Positions 42,445 through 52,489 are shown, numbered from the stretch's first letter. The stretch: DNA of 64,000 nucleotides from Nocardia cyriacigeorgica (GCF_010858045.1 NZ_JAAGVC010000004.1:62001-126000), one strand, 5' to 3'. Translations and numbers: made by a program. The notes: a model not told the origin generated them from the letters alone.

Positions 42445-43263
42445 TCAGTGCGCCGGCTCGAGCACCGGGCGCGGCGTCGGATCCACCGCCGCCAGCTCCC
42501 GCCGATCCGGCGCCACCAGCACCGCGGTGATCGGCAATGCCAACGCCAGCGAACCCAGCACGAACATCGGGAAGACGAAGTCGAACAACTGCATCCCCGC
42601 CGGGGATTCGGCGGCATCGTCGAGGGTGAACCCGAGCGCCGCCACACCGGTGTAATACACGCCTGCCACACCGGCAGCGAACAAGACGATGGTGCCGATC
42701 CGCGCCGCGAGCACCTGCATCGACTGGAACACCCACAGGCATCCCGTCGCGACGATCACCGCGATCAGCGCGGCCACCACCAGCAGCCACACCGTCAGCT
42801 CGACCGAACCCTGCACATCCACCGAGGACAACTGCAGGTACTGCATCAGCCCGGCGCCGAGCCCCATCACCAGCCCGCCGGTCAACAGCCGCGGCAACCG
42901 CAGCTCACGCCCGACGATCACCAGCCCCGCGAACACCGCGATGACGATCACCGCCAGCGAAACACCCAGCGTGGCCGCGTCATAACGCAGCACCGACCCA
43001 GGTACCGCCACCCCGAGCAGCGGCACCGCCGTCGCCAGCCAGATACCAACCCCACCGATCGAGATCGCCGCCGCGCCCAGCCAGACCGGACGGAACCGGG
43101 CCGAACGCCTGCCGTGCACCACACACGCGAGGCCCACCAGCGCGCCGAGCGCGGACACCCCCAGCGACAGCCCGATGAGCCAGTAGCCCATGGCGAACCA
43201 CTCCATATCGGCGTCCGCCCCGGCCGCGAGCAGACCCGTCGCCGAAGCCAGCGTGTCAGCCAT
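42445..43263 (-). CDS. MHYT-like integral membrane protein with degenerate motifs
   Basis: 272 residues and about seven membrane helices. The layout is that of an MHYT sensor, which has three repeats of M-H-Y-T near the outer membrane face. The three equivalent sites read LATAVPLL (76-83), GLMQYLQL (138-145) and GVYYTGVA (201-208). All three histidines are lost and only one Met (140) remains, so the proposed copper binding cannot work as usual. The tail after 250 is short and has no GGDEF, EAL or kinase domain. The ATG overlaps the GTPase stop by 8 nt, placing it in the conservon. Confidence 0.75.
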   Translation of the reverse strand: MADTLASATGLLAAGADADMEWFAMGYWLIGLSLGVSALGALVGLACVVHGRRSARFRPVWLGAAAISIGGVGIWLATAVPLLGVAVPGSVLRYDAATLGVSLAVIVIAVFAGLVIVGRELRLPRLLTGGLVMGLGAGLMQYLQLSSVDVQGSVELTVWLLVVAALIAVIVATGCLWVFQSMQVLAARIGTIVLFAAGVAGVYYTGVAALGFTLDDAAESPAGMQLFDFVFPMFVLGSLALALPITAVLVAPDRRELAAVDPTPRPVLEPAH

Positions 43264-43891
43264 GCCTGGCGGCCCCTTCCAGTTCCATGGCCTGCAACTC
43301 CGAGATCGCGTACTCGGTCACCGCGGCAAGTGCCTGCCGCACCTCGACGGCATTGCGGGCATCGATATCCACGATCGGCACACCGGGCCGCACCGACAAC
43401 GCCTCGCGCAGTTCCGCGATCGGGAAGCGCGGCGCGTCCGGGAACCGGTTGACCGCGATCAGGAAGGGCAGCTTGCGCGCCTCGAAGAAGTCCACCGCCG
43501 CGAAACTGTCCTCCAGCCTGCGGGTATCGATGAGCACGACGGCGCCGATGGCGCCGCGGATCAGGTCGTCCCACATGAACCAGAAACGCCGCTGGCCGGG
43601 CGTGCCGAACAGGTAGAGCACCAGATTGCCCGGCAGGATGATCCGGCCGAAATCCATGGCGACGGTGGTCGTCTCCTTCTCCGGAGTATCGGCGAGATCG
43701 TCGATACCGTCGGAGAACCGGGTGACCATCGCCTCGGTGCGCAGCGGAACGATCTCCGAGACCGCACCGACGAAAGTGGTCTTGCCCGCACCGAAACCAC
43801 CGGCGACGACGATCTTGGTCGACGCGGTGCGATTGTCGGTGTCCTCGGGCGCGGAGCCCCGATCCGGTCTCCTATAAGGCACGGAGTCCAC
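43256..43891 (-). CDS. Conservon GTP/ATP-binding protein (CvnD type)
   Basis: 211-residue small GTPase-like protein. Walker A is GGFGAGKTT near residue 31-39. The switch-like TTVAMDFGRI holds the conserved Thr and Asp. LYLFGTPGQRRFWFMWDDL replaces the DxxG motif, and VLIDTRR and AVNRFPDA follow, the last being the NKxD-type base site in altered form. CvnD proteins act with a CvnA kinase, a roadblock CvnB and a DUF742 CvnC in a membrane-associated signalling complex in actinomycetes. It overlaps cvnC by 20 nt. Confidence 0.9.
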   Translation of the reverse strand: MDSVPYRRPDRGSAPEDTDNRTASTKIVVAGGFGAGKTTFVGAVSEIVPLRTEAMVTRFSDGIDDLADTPEKETTTVAMDFGRIILPGNLVLYLFGTPGQRRFWFMWDDLIRGAIGAVVLIDTRRLEDSFAAVDFFEARKLPFLIAVNRFPDAPRFPIAELREALSVRPGVPIVDIDARNAVEVRQALAAVTEYAISELQAMELEGAARHG

Positions 43892-44246
43892 GCAATGTCC
43901 TCTCCATCAGGGAACGGCGTTCGTCATAGCTCGCCTGTTCGGTCAGAGTCGAATGCACTCGCAGGTTCCCGTCCACGACGAGATCGCCGATAACGACCCG
44001 GACCATACCGAGCGGACGATCCAGGTGTGCGGCGATTTCGGCAACTGAGAGCAGGTGCGCACCGAGACGCAGGATCTCGATGCGGATATCACCGGAGGGC
44101 CAATCACCGCGCGGGGTATAGGAGATGGTCTCGATGACCGCCTCCAGCGGCAGGTCCACCGCGGGCTCGGTGCGCCCCGACGTCAGGGCATAGGGTCTGA
44201 CGCGAGTGGTCGGCCGGTTGTACGGCCCGGAGCCGAATGAGGACAT
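43872..44246 (-). CDS. DUF742 family protein (CvnC type)
   Basis: 124 residues with the DUF742 pattern: RVRPYALTSGRTEP, then a winged-helix-like part (EILRLGAHLLSVAEIAAHLDRPLGMVRVVIGDLVVDGNLRVH) and a C-terminal helix. The HTH-like section suggests a regulatory partner, but binding to DNA is not established. It lies 7 bp after cvnB and overlaps cvnD by 20 nt. Confidence 0.9.
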   Translation of the reverse strand: MSSFGSGPYNRPTTRVRPYALTSGRTEPAVDLPLEAVIETISYTPRGDWPSGDIRIEILRLGAHLLSVAEIAAHLDRPLGMVRVVIGDLVVDGNLRVHSTLTEQASYDERRSLMERTLRGLRAL

Positions 44247-44253
44247 GGATCAC

Positions 44254-44667
44254 TCAGACGGCAGTGCGGGCGGTGGCGGAAACCACCGAGCCCACTCGAT
44301 CGACCAGCAGCGCCATCTCGTAGCCGATGCGGCCGATATCGTGCGACTTGTTCGCCAGCACCGCCAGATGCGAGCCGTTGCCGACGCTCATCACCAGCAG
44401 ATAGCCGCGCTGCATCTCCACGATCGACTGCATCACCTTGCCGCCGTCGAAAAGCTGTGCGGCACCGGTGGACAGGCTCGCCAGGCCAGCGGTCACCGCG
44501 GCCAGCTGTTCGGCGCGGTCGGCGGGCAGATGCGGGCTGGTGGCCTGCAACAGGCCGTCCGCCGACACCAGGACCGCGTGGGAGACACCGGGTACGTCCC
44601 GGGTGAACCGGGCCACCAGCCAATTCAGGTTCTCGTCCGTGGTGCTGTTCGGGTTCGGGTTGGTCAT
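44254..44667 (-). CDS. Roadblock/LC7 domain protein (CvnB type)
   Basis: 137 residues of the roadblock fold ([33 protein letters not shown], then [21 protein letters not shown] and a C-terminal strand pair). These proteins act as partners or GAPs for Ras-like GTPases, here the CvnD protein. ATG overlaps the sensor kinase stop by 4 nt (ATGA). Confidence 0.92.
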   Translation of the reverse strand: MTNPNPNSTTDENLNWLVARFTRDVPGVSHAVLVSADGLLQATSPHLPADRAEQLAAVTAGLASLSTGAAQLFDGGKVMQSIVEMQRGYLLVMSVGNGSHLAVLANKSHDIGRIGYEMALLVDRVGSVVSATARTAV

Positions 44668-47540
44668 GCAAGCCCTCCGTCGTTGTGCTGCGCTTCGGCC
44701 CGCCCGCTGCGGACCCCACTGAGATGCCTGGTCAGGTTGTTCCGGATCTCCTCCGGGTCACGAGCGCCCGCTTCTTCCACCGGGGCCAGGCCACCCGGCA
44801 CCAACTGCGCACCCGGCCTGCGGATCGGCAGGCCGCCGACGGTCCGGCCGCTGGTGGTCGGCTTCGCGGCATCCTCGGCCGCCGTCCAGCCCGCGTCCGC
44901 GGGGGAGGACCAGGTGCCGCTCGACGGCTGCGCGGTGGCGGGCTCGACCAGCCACTCCGACACCATGCGCTGATAGATCGGGGTCGGCGAATCGCCGCCC
45001 ACCGGCTGCAGGCGCGTCGAGGTCGTGGTCGCCACCGCGGATTCGGCGGTGACGGTGACGGTCTCGGGCTGCTGCTGCGCCGGCTGTGGTGCGGGCGCCT
45101 GCTGTGGCTCGTCGCGCACCGCGGCCGGGCGCCGGATCGGCAGACCGGAGCCGGCGGTGGTGGCCCGCGGTTGCGGCTCCGGGGTCTCGGTCTGCGGCGC
45201 CGGGGCCGCGGTCTGCGGCGCCATGGTCTCCGCCTGCGCGGTCACGATCGGGTGCTCGGTGGTCTCGGCCCACAGGCCCGTCGGCTCTTCCTCCGGTTCG
45301 GCGGAGACGATCCGGTTCGGGCCGGTCGCGGCGTCGCCCGGATGCGGCTCCGGCGTCGGCGGTCCGAACGGCGCATGGCCGGAACGGTCCTCGGCACCCG
45401 AACGCTGCGCGCCGGAATCGGTGCGCGCGCTCGCCGGAACCGAGACGGACGGCTGCTCCGGCGGCTCCGCCACCCGGATGGACGGGCGACGCTGCGGCAG
45501 GCCGTTACTCGTGGTGCCCCACGACGACAGCGGCACCGGCTCCGATTCGGGTGCGGGCGAGGGAGCTTCCGGCAGGCTCGGCACCGACACCAGGGTGCGC
45601 TGCGGCGGCGTACCCGGCGGCAGCGCCGCGAACGGATCGGTCGGCGGCTTGCCGTCGGCGTCGTCCATCGCGGGCGCGACCAGAGCGCCGGGCAGATGCA
45701 CGCTCGCGGTGATACCGGGCTGCTGGGCCATGGTCGAGGTGCGGCGCAGGCTGACAGTGATGTTGTGCCGCTTGGCCAGCCGGCCCACCACGAACAGGCC
45801 CATCCGGCGGGCGGTTTCGATGGTGACCTCACCACCGGAGGCGAGGCGCTCATTGGTGGCCTGGAGGTCTTCGGCCGACATGCCGAGGCCGCGGTCGGTG
45901 ATCTCGATGAGGTAGCCGCCGTCGACTGCGCGCGCGACCGTCACCGCGACCGGCGTCGTCGGCGGCGAGTAGCGCAGCGCGTTGTCGATGAGCTCGGCGA
46001 GCAGATGCTCGATGTCGACCGCTGGCTCACCGGCGACGACTCCCTCGGGCACGGTGCCGATCTCGACCCGCTGATAGTCCTCGACCTGCGAGACCGCACT
46101 CCACAGCATGTCCGACAGCGGCACCGGCTGCAGCTGGCCGCGGCGCAACGCCGTACCGGCCAGCACCAGCAGGTTGTCGCCGTTGCGGCGCATGCGGGTG
46201 GCGAGGTGGTCGAGGCGGAACAGGCTCTGCAACCGTTCGCTGTTGTCCTCGTCGTGTTCCAGATCCTCGATCAGCGCCAGCTGCTGCTCCACCAGCGACT
46301 GGCTGCGCCGCGACAGGGTCTCGAACATGTTGCCGATCTGCACCCGCAGGCGGGCCTGCTCGGCGGCGAGATTGAGCGCCTGTTCGTGCATTTCGTCGAC
46401 GGCCCTGGCCAGCTGGCCGATCTCGTCGGTGGTGTGCACGGCGACCGGGGTGATCTTCGGGGTGGTGCCACCGGCACGCACCACCGACAGCTCGTCGGGC
46501 AGCTTGACGTGCGCGACCTCGAGCGCGTCGCGACGCAGCCTGCGCACCGGGACCACCAGGGTCCGCGCGACGGCGAGCGCCAGCGCCAGGCCGGCCAGCA
46601 GCACCGCCATCACGATCGTGGTTTCGCGCAGGGCGCTGTTCTGCGCGGTGGTGGTGCGGTCGAGCAGCGCGGCGTCGATGATGTCGGTCAGCTGCGCGGT
46701 GGTGGCGTCATAGGTGTCGGCACTGACCTGCAGCGAGTCGAGCACCGCCGGATTGCTCGCCGGGTCGGCGGTGTTCTGGCTGAAGGTCGCCAGACGCGTT
46801 TGCACCGCGTCGAGCAGCGGCCGCATGTTGCCGGCCAGCTCCGGCAGAATCTGGCCGTACTGATAGATCATGGTCAGCTCGGCACCGGCGGAGGTGAGCA
46901 CCCGTGCCCGCATGCTCGGGTTGCGGGCGGCATCGGGCGAGCTGATCAGCATGCGCTGCTCGGTGAGCACGCGGCGGGCGGTCTGAATCGTGGTCAGCTG
47001 GAGAAAGTATCGCTGGATGACGAGGTCTTCCACCGAGGGTGAGAGCGCGAGCGCGTTACCGATGCGCATGCCGATCTCGTCGGCCTGATCGCCGACCATG
47101 GCCGGTGATCCGCTGCGCAGGCTGTTGCGCATGGTGGTGCCGATGGCGACCGCCGAGGACAGCTCGGCGGTCACCTTGCCGCTGACCCCGGTGTCCTGGA
47201 GCGCGGTTTCCATATCCGCCAAGGCCTGATCGAAACGGGTCAGCGCGGCGTCGGTGCGCGGGTCGGCGGGGTTGCCCCAGCTCGACGTCGCGGTCACCGC
47301 CAGATGTTCGGTGGCGGTGCCGAATCTCACGATGGGCCGGATGATGATGGCCTGTTCGGTGGCGGCGTCCAACTGGTCCATGGTCTGGAGCTCGTTGTTG
47401 ATCCGCAGTACCGCGAACGCGGTGGCCAGTACCACCGGCAGCACGAGCACGATGCCGACCTTGCGGGTAACCGACCAGTTGGGCAGGCTGAATTGCCAGG
47501 GTCGCGGTGCAGCTTCCATCCGCTTGTGTCGCCTCCGCAT
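44664..47540 (-). CDS. Conservon sensor histidine kinase (CvnA type) with NIT-like sensor domain
   Basis: 958-residue membrane kinase. Membrane helix near 25-45, extracellular nitrate/nitrite-sensing-like helical domain (about 50-330), second helix near 335-360, and HAMP ([24 protein letters not shown]). The degenerate dimerisation segment ([20 protein letters not shown]) is followed by HATPase_c with the N box [12 protein letters not shown] and ITDRGLGMS. The last 330 residues are a Pro/Ala/Gln/Glu-rich disordered tail with recurring GLPIRRP motifs, as in other CvnA proteins. The usual phospho-acceptor context (HExRTP) is absent. The ATG at 47540 is chosen; 47519 is possible. First gene of a six-gene operon. 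Confidence 0.9.
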   Translation of the reverse strand: MRRRHKRMEAAPRPWQFSLPNWSVTRKVGIVLVLPVVLATAFAVLRINNELQTMDQLDAATEQAIIIRPIVRFGTATEHLAVTATSSWGNPADPRTDAALTRFDQALADMETALQDTGVSGKVTAELSSAVAIGTTMRNSLRSGSPAMVGDQADEIGMRIGNALALSPSVEDLVIQRYFLQLTTIQTARRVLTEQRMLISSPDAARNPSMRARVLTSAGAELTMIYQYGQILPELAGNMRPLLDAVQTRLATFSQNTADPASNPAVLDSLQVSADTYDATTAQLTDIIDAALLDRTTTAQNSALRETTIVMAVLLAGLALALAVARTLVVPVRRLRRDALEVAHVKLPDELSVVRAGGTTPKITPVAVHTTDEIGQLARAVDEMHEQALNLAAEQARLRVQIGNMFETLSRRSQSLVEQQLALIEDLEHDEDNSERLQSLFRLDHLATRMRRNGDNLLVLAGTALRRGQLQPVPLSDMLWSAVSQVEDYQRVEIGTVPEGVVAGEPAVDIEHLLAELIDNALRYSPPTTPVAVTVARAVDGGYLIEITDRGLGMSAEDLQATNERLASGGEVTIETARRMGLFVVGRLAKRHNITVSLRRTSTMAQQPGITASVHLPGALVAPAMDDADGKPPTDPFAALPPGTPPQRTLVSVPSLPEAPSPAPESEPVPLSSWGTTSNGLPQRRPSIRVAEPPEQPSVSVPASARTDSGAQRSGAEDRSGHAPFGPPTPEPHPGDAATGPNRIVSAEPEEEPTGLWAETTEHPIVTAQAETMAPQTAAPAPQTETPEPQPRATTAGSGLPIRRPAAVRDEPQQAPAPQPAQQQPETVTVTAESAVATTTSTRLQPVGGDSPTPIYQRMVSEWLVEPATAQPSSGTWSSPADAGWTAAEDAAKPTTSGRTVGGLPIRRPGAQLVPGGLAPVEEAGARDPEEIRNNLTRHLSGVRSGRAEAQHNDGGLA

Positions 47541-47628
47541 CACGAGTGACCCCGGCCGTGCGTGGGGAGTTCTGGATTCGATGTGAACCGCGCCAGAACC
47601 AACCTGAGGTCTTCTTTTTACCGCAGGG

Positions 47629-47657
47629 AACATACCCCGCAGAGGGAGCATCGGCAA
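47629..47657 (-). promoter_or_regulatory. Candidate conservon promoter
   Basis: Minus strand TTGCCG (47652-47657), 17-bp spacer, TATGTT (47629-47634). Predicted transcript start near 47622, giving a leader of about 80 nt before the kinase gene. Confidence 0.45.
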
Positions 47658-47839
47658 TCTGGACGTTCCCCACGTTAAACCTCGAATATGGCCGAGCAGA
47701 ACAAGATTCGCGAACGAATGATCGCGTGCGAGAGCCGCGGCCGTGCAATCCGGTAAATGTGCAGGTCAAGATCACTTATCGGACAGCGGGCAAACATTTC
47801 GGTCGCGGAACGCGCTGGTGGCGGCGTGTCGGAGCAGCC

Positions 47840-47857
47840 CTCTCAGTCCGCTCTCAG
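47840..47857 (+). promoter_or_regulatory. MprA-type direct repeat upstream of mprA
   Basis: CTCTCAG-TCCG-CTCTCAG, two direct repeats 11 bp apart, 22 bp before the mprA ATG. The same 17 bases TCTCAGTCCGCTCTCAG occur before pepD. Confidence 0.75.
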
Positions 47858-47879
47858 TCGATGCGGTCAAACTGGTGAC

Positions 47880-48566
47880 ATGCGCATTCTGGTAGTCGAC
47901 GACGATCGCGCCGTCCGGGAATCGCTGCGGCGGTCGCTGACCTTCAACGGCTACACCGTCGACCTCGCGGTCGACGGTGTCGACGCATTGGACAAAGTCA
48001 CCGCGCAGCGACCGGACGCGCTCGTCCTCGATGTGATGATGCCGCGCCTGGACGGCCTCGAGGTCTGCCGCCGTTTGCGCAGCACCGGCGACGATCTGCC
48101 GATTCTGGTTTTGACCGCACGGGATTCGGTTTCCGAACGGGTCGCCGGTCTCGACGCGGGCGCCGACGACTATTTGCCGAAACCATTCGCGCTCGAAGAA
48201 TTGCTCGCGCGGTTGCGCGCGCTGCTGCGCCGCCGGACCAGCGATCCGGGCGAGACCTCGGAAACGATGCGGTTCGCCGATCTGTCGCTGGATCCCGTCA
48301 CCCGTGAAGTGCTGCGCGGAACCCGTTCGATCAGCCTCACCCGCACCGAGTTCTCACTGCTGGAAATGCTGATGGCGAATCCGCGCCGGGTGCTGACTCG
48401 CGGCCGGATTCTCGAGGAGGTGTGGGGCTACGACTTCCCCACCTCGGGCAATGCCCTCGAGGTCTACATCGGCTACCTGCGGCGTAAGACCGAGGCCGAG
48501 GGCGAACCGCGATTGATCCACACCGTGCGCGGTGTCGGCTACGTACTACGGGAGACGCCGCCGTAG
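47880..48566 (+). CDS. mprA: Response regulator MprA
   Basis: 228-residue OmpR-type regulator for envelope stress. The receiver begins [16 protein letters not shown]. The phospho-acceptor Asp is in [12 protein letters not shown], Thr in [11 protein letters not shown] and Lys in YLPKPF. The C-terminal winged helix reads [52 protein letters not shown]. The ATG at 47880 is used because this is where the receiver fold starts; an upstream open frame adds 41 unrelated residues. Followed by mprB after 12 nt. Probably self-regulated through the repeat at 47840. Confidence 0.95.
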   Translation: MRILVVDDDRAVRESLRRSLTFNGYTVDLAVDGVDALDKVTAQRPDALVLDVMMPRLDGLEVCRRLRSTGDDLPILVLTARDSVSERVAGLDAGADDYLPKPFALEELLARLRALLRRRTSDPGETSETMRFADLSLDPVTREVLRGTRSISLTRTEFSLLEMLMANPRRVLTRGRILEEVWGYDFPTSGNALEVYIGYLRRKTEAEGEPRLIHTVRGVGYVLRETPP

Positions 48567-48578
48567 GCGGGCGCGGAC

Positions 48579-50129
48579 ATGGCACGTTCAGCTTCCAAAC
48601 GGCCGGGAAAATCCGGCACCGCCGCTGGTGTGGCGCCGCTGGGGCAGCCCCGTCGCGGTGCCGAGCCGGCGCCCATGCGCCCGCCGACGCCGCTGACCCG
48701 CACGGTCTCGCTGCGCTGGCGGGTGACGCTGCTGGCCGCCTCGGTGGTGGCCATCGCCGTCGCGGTCACCTCCATCGCCGCCTACGCCATGGTCGCGCGG
48801 GCGCTCTACGGTGACGTCGACGCCCAGTTGCGCGCCAGGGCCGCGACCATGATCAGTGGCGATATCGACAGCATGGCCTTCCAATCGCTCGGCGTGGCGA
48901 CGCTGTTCTCCAACAACATCGGCGTCGGCCTGATCTACCCGTTCTCGGTGTCCTCGCCGACCGCGCCGGAGGGTGAGCGTCCACCCGACAGCCTCCCGGT
49001 CTACATCCCGCCGCAGCCGACCAAGCCGCCCATCGGCACCGAGGAGATCGCGGTCGCCAAGGGCGAACACACGTCCTCGCTGCGCACCTTCAACAATCAG
49101 CGGGTGCTGGCCCGGCGCATGGATTCGGGTGTCACGCTGGTGATCTCCCAGCGCCTCGAGCCGACCCGTGAGGTGCTCGACCGGCTGGCGTGGCTGCTGT
49201 TCGTGGTCGGCGGGTGCGGCGTGCTGCTGGCCGCGGCGGCGGGTACCGCGGTCGGGCGCACCGGATTGCGGCCCATCGCCCGGCTCACCGCGGCCACCGA
49301 GCGGGTGGCCCGCACCGATGATCTGACGCCGATCCCGGTCACCGGTGACGACGAGCTGGCCCGGCTCACCGAGAGTTTCAACACCATGCTGCGTGCCCTG
49401 GCCGAATCCCGCGACCGGCAGCGCAGGCTGGTCGCCGACGCGGGCCACGAGTTGCGTACCCCGCTGACGTCGCTGCGCACCAACATGGAATTGCTGATCG
49501 CGGCGGGCAGGCCCGGCGCACCGCGGATTCCGGACGAGGACATGGCCGAACTGCGCGCCGATGTGGTCGCCCAGATCGAAGAGCTGTCCACCCTCGTCGG
49601 CGACCTGGTCGATCTGGCTCGGGAAGACGCGCCGGAAACCGTCTACGAGCGTGTCGATCTCGGCGAGGTCGCCGAGCGTGCGCTCGAACGCGCACGTCGC
49701 CGCCGCGGCTCCATCGAGTTCGTCGCGGCGCTGCGGCCGTGGTTCGTCTACGGCCACGAGGCCGGGTTGGAGCGAGCCATCCTCAACGTGCTCGACAATG
49801 CCGCGAAATGGAGTCCGGCCGGCGCGCAGGTGCGGGTCAGTATGGCCGAGGTGGGGCGCGGGCTGCTCGAACTCTCGGTCGACGACGCCGGTCCAGGCAT
49901 CCCGCCCGCCGAACGCGAGCTGGTGTTCGAGCGGTTCTACCGGACCACCGCCTCGCGTTCGATGCCGGGCTCGGGGCTCGGGCTCGCGATTGTGAAACAA
50001 GTCGTGACAAAACACGGCGGCACCATCACGATCGATACGTCCGAACGCGGCGGCGCGCTGATCCGCATCGTGTTGCCCGGTGAGGCGGGCGCGCCCGCGG
50101 CGGCCGCCGAGGACGAGGCGGATCGATAG
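48579..50129 (+). CDS. mprB: Sensor histidine kinase MprB
   Basis: 516 residues. A basic proline-rich N-terminus, membrane helix at about 50-70, extracytoplasmic sensor part to about 195, second helix (LLFVVGGCGVLLAAAAGTAVG), then HAMP. HisKA contains ADAGHELRTPLTSLRTNMELL with the phospho-His, and HATPase_c has LNVLDNAAKWSPAG, DDAGPGIP and GSGLGLAIVKQVV. In mycobacteria the sensor part binds DnaK or unfolded protein and controls MprA, which switches on sigE and pepD. Cotranscribed with mprA. Confidence 0.95.
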   Translation: MARSASKRPGKSGTAAGVAPLGQPRRGAEPAPMRPPTPLTRTVSLRWRVTLLAASVVAIAVAVTSIAAYAMVARALYGDVDAQLRARAATMISGDIDSMAFQSLGVATLFSNNIGVGLIYPFSVSSPTAPEGERPPDSLPVYIPPQPTKPPIGTEEIAVAKGEHTSSLRTFNNQRVLARRMDSGVTLVISQRLEPTREVLDRLAWLLFVVGGCGVLLAAAAGTAVGRTGLRPIARLTAATERVARTDDLTPIPVTGDDELARLTESFNTMLRALAESRDRQRRLVADAGHELRTPLTSLRTNMELLIAAGRPGAPRIPDEDMAELRADVVAQIEELSTLVGDLVDLAREDAPETVYERVDLGEVAERALERARRRRGSIEFVAALRPWFVYGHEAGLERAILNVLDNAAKWSPAGAQVRVSMAEVGRGLLELSVDDAGPGIPPAERELVFERFYRTTASRSMPGSGLGLAIVKQVVTKHGGTITIDTSERGGALIRIVLPGEAGAPAAAAEDEADR

Positions 50130-50169
50130 GTCGATCGGGCCGTTCGATCCGCAGCGAACTTCAAGCACG

Positions 50170-50187
50170 GTCTCAGTCCGCTCTCAG
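50170..50187 (+). promoter_or_regulatory. MprA-type direct repeat upstream of pepD
   Basis: GTCTCAGTCCGCTCTCAG: identical over 17 bases to the copy before mprA, 50 bp upstream of the pepD start. Supports MprA control of this gene. Confidence 0.75.
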
Positions 50188-50236
50188 CAGTCGGCGTCAC
50201 GCTGGATGGCACGACGTGAGAAAGAAACGAGTAACC

Positions 50237-51496
50237 ATGACCGAGGATTTCACCGATCGACCGCACGGCCCGCATCCAGGGGCCGTGCCGCCGCCGGGTT
50301 ACCACTCGGCGCCAGGTCCGCAGGGCCCTCCGTTCGGCCACGCCCCCGTTCCCGAGCCGCAGCCCGCCCCCAAGCGTCCGGTCCGCACCGGCCTGGTCGC
50401 GGGCGCGGTCGCGCTGGCATTGGTCAGCGGCGGCGTCGGTGGCGCGGTCGGCGCGCTGGTCGCGGGCGACGACGGCGCCGCGACCACTGTCACCAACGCC
50501 CTCGACGCACCGAAGCCCAATATCGATAACGCCTCCACCGCGCCCGCCGGCTCCACCCAGGCGGTGGCCCAGCGCGTGCTGCCGAGCGTGGTGATGATCA
50601 AGGTCGCGAGCAACCGCGCACAGGGCGAGGGCTCGGGAGTCATCTTGTCGTCGGATGGACTGATCCTGACCAACAACCACGTCGCCGCGGGCGGCGGTCC
50701 CGGCGCGAAGATGGAGGTCTCCTTCGCCGACGGCAGCACCGCGTCCGCGACCATGGTCGGCGCCGATCCGGTGTCCGATCTTGCCGTCATCAAGGTCGAG
50801 GGCAAGACGGGCCTGACCCCGATCGAACTCGGCAGCTCGGCCGGCCTCCAGGTCGGTCAGCCCGTCATCGCGATCGGCTCGCCCCTCGGCCTCGCCGGCA
50901 CCGTCACCACCGGCATCGTCTCGGCGTTGAACCGGCCGGTCTCCACCTCCGGTCAGCCGAGCGCCGACCCGGCCACGCCCAACCCCGTCATCGACGCCAT
51001 CCAGACCGACGCCGCGATCAATCCGGGCAATTCCGGCGGTGCGCTGGTCGACGCCAACGGCAAGCTGATCGGCATCAACACCGCGATCGCCACCCTCGGC
51101 GGCTCCGACCTCGGCGGCCAGCAAAGCGGCTCGATCGGGCTCGGGTTCGCCATCCCGGTCGATCAGGCCCGCCGGGTCGCCGAAGAACTGATCGAGACCG
51201 GCCACGCCACCTATGCCCAGATCGGCATCACGGTGCCGCGTAACGACACGGTGCGCGGAGCACGGGTGCTCGAGGTGACCCCCGACGGTCCCGCCGCCAA
51301 GGCCGGTATCCCGGCCGGAGTGGTGATCACCCGGATGAACGACCGCACCATCGACTCCGGCGACGCCTTGGTCGCCGCCGTCCGTTCCAGCCGACCAGGA
51401 GACAAGGTGAGCGTGACATATACCGATGAGCAGGGCGGAAACGCCAAGACGGTCGAGGTGACCCTCGACGCGGTGTCGACCGGGGGAGTGCGGTGA
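50237..51496 (+). CDS. HtrA-like serine protease PepD
   Basis: 419-residue DegP/HtrA-type protease/chaperone. A cytoplasmic proline-rich head leads to one membrane helix at about 55-78 (TGLVAGAVALALVSGGVGGAVGAL). The trypsin-like domain has His in LILTNNHVAAGGG, Asp in DPVSDLAVIKV and Ser in INPGNSGGALVD. One PDZ domain follows (GARVLEVTPDGPAAKAGIPAGVVITRMND). ATG at 50237, with GAAACGAG upstream; a GTG seven codons earlier is less likely. Part of the MprAB stress response, overlapping moaB at its end. Confidence 0.94.
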   Translation: MTEDFTDRPHGPHPGAVPPPGYHSAPGPQGPPFGHAPVPEPQPAPKRPVRTGLVAGAVALALVSGGVGGAVGALVAGDDGAATTVTNALDAPKPNIDNASTAPAGSTQAVAQRVLPSVVMIKVASNRAQGEGSGVILSSDGLILTNNHVAAGGGPGAKMEVSFADGSTASATMVGADPVSDLAVIKVEGKTGLTPIELGSSAGLQVGQPVIAIGSPLGLAGTVTTGIVSALNRPVSTSGQPSADPATPNPVIDAIQTDAAINPGNSGGALVDANGKLIGINTAIATLGGSDLGGQQSGSIGLGFAIPVDQARRVAEELIETGHATYAQIGITVPRNDTVRGARVLEVTPDGPAAKAGIPAGVVITRMNDRTIDSGDALVAAVRSSRPGDKVSVTYTDEQGGNAKTVEVTLDAVSTGGVR

Positions 51497-52050
51497 TGCA
51501 GGTGCTGCACGGGGGATGGGAGCCGATGCTCGGCGGTGACGCTACGGTGAGCACCATGGACATCGATGGTTCCGTGGCAGGACGCGCACTGGTCGTGGTC
51601 GTCGACGACCGCACCGCGCACGGTGGTGTGGATTCGCTGGGCCCGCTGGTCACCGAATTGCTCACCGAAGCGGGCTTTCTCGTCGACGCGTCGGTGACGG
51701 TGCAGGCCGATGAGGTGGAGATCCGTAACGCGCTCAACACCGCGGTGATCGGCGGCGTCGACCTGGTCATCTCGGTCGGCGGCACGGGTATGTCGCCGCG
51801 CGATGTCACGCCGGAGGCCACCTCCCAGGTGCTCGACCGTGAGCTGCCCGGTATCAGCGAGGCCCTGCGTTCCTCTGGCCGGGTCGCCGGTTCCCTCGAC
51901 GCGGGCCTTTCGCGCGGCCTGGCCGGTATCTCCGGCAGCACCCTTGTGGTGAACCTGCCCGGTACTCGTTCGGCCATCCGCGATGGCATGGCGACCCTCG
52001 GCCCGCTCGCCAGCCGGGTGATCGGTGAACTGTCCGGATTGGACGAATGA
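51496..52050 (+). CDS. moaB: MogA/MoaB family molybdenum cofactor protein
   Basis: 184 residues with the MoCF_biosynth fold: GRALVVVVDDRTAHGG, VISVGGTGMSPRDVTPEAT (GGTG binds molybdopterin) and SGSTLVVNLPGTRSAIRDGM. Family members adenylylate or bind molybdopterin; the MoaB2-like form next to pepD is typical of this order and may have another role. GGGGGAG upstream favours the ATG at 51496 (or the GTG at 51493), overlapping the pepD stop. A Met at 51556 is possible. Confidence 0.9.
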   Translation: MQVLHGGWEPMLGGDATVSTMDIDGSVAGRALVVVVDDRTAHGGVDSLGPLVTELLTEAGFLVDASVTVQADEVEIRNALNTAVIGGVDLVISVGGTGMSPRDVTPEATSQVLDRELPGISEALRSSGRVAGSLDAGLSRGLAGISGSTLVVNLPGTRSAIRDGMATLGPLASRVIGELSGLDE

Positions 52051-52235
52051 GTTCTTCCGACGATCGCAGCGACGTCCCCCGTCCGGTCCGCCGGCCGGGG
52101 GACGCCGCGCGTCTGGCGCGCATCTTCGGTGAGGTGCTCCCGGAGACCACCGGCGACGAACGCGGCGACGACCGCGACACGCCGTCGAGCACCGACGACT
52201 GGTTGCGGTCGCAGGTTCCGCCGCATCACGGCTGA
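52047..52235 (+). CDS. Small conserved actinobacterial protein
   Basis: 62 residues, unknown function. A helix near 17-32 (GDAARLARIFGEVLPETTG) and a conserved-looking C-terminal DDWLRSQVPPHH are seen, with charged flexible ends. ATGA overlap with moaB, so it is coupled to it. Similar short proteins follow moaB2 in relatives. Confidence 0.7.
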   Translation: MSSSDDRSDVPRPVRRPGDAARLARIFGEVLPETTGDERGDDRDTPSSTDDWLRSQVPPHHG

Positions 52236-52489
52236 GTTCTTCCGCGTTCCAGCTACCGCCCTGGCGCCGATGCCTCGCCCGTTATCTACTGCCCTGCTAC
52301 GTATTTACTGACGCGTAGCTATCTCGAGCGTTCAAGATTCAAGCTCTTTGCTGTTCCGATCTCCTCCGGAATACGTTCTCGTCCCGTATTCGCCGCTGGT
52401 GCTGCTTCGCCGTCCGGGGCAATTCGGCTACTTTGCCGGAACTCGCATCCTGCATTTATGCACGTCAAGCGATATAAGCATTTTGGCTA

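Larger units (their letters stand above)
47541..47879. other. 339-bp divergent region, conservon / mprA
   Basis: AT-richer segment with the putative conservon promoter at 47629-47657 on the minus strand and the MprA-type repeat at 47840-47857 for mprA. The stretch 47680-47830 shows nothing else certain. Confidence 0.5.
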
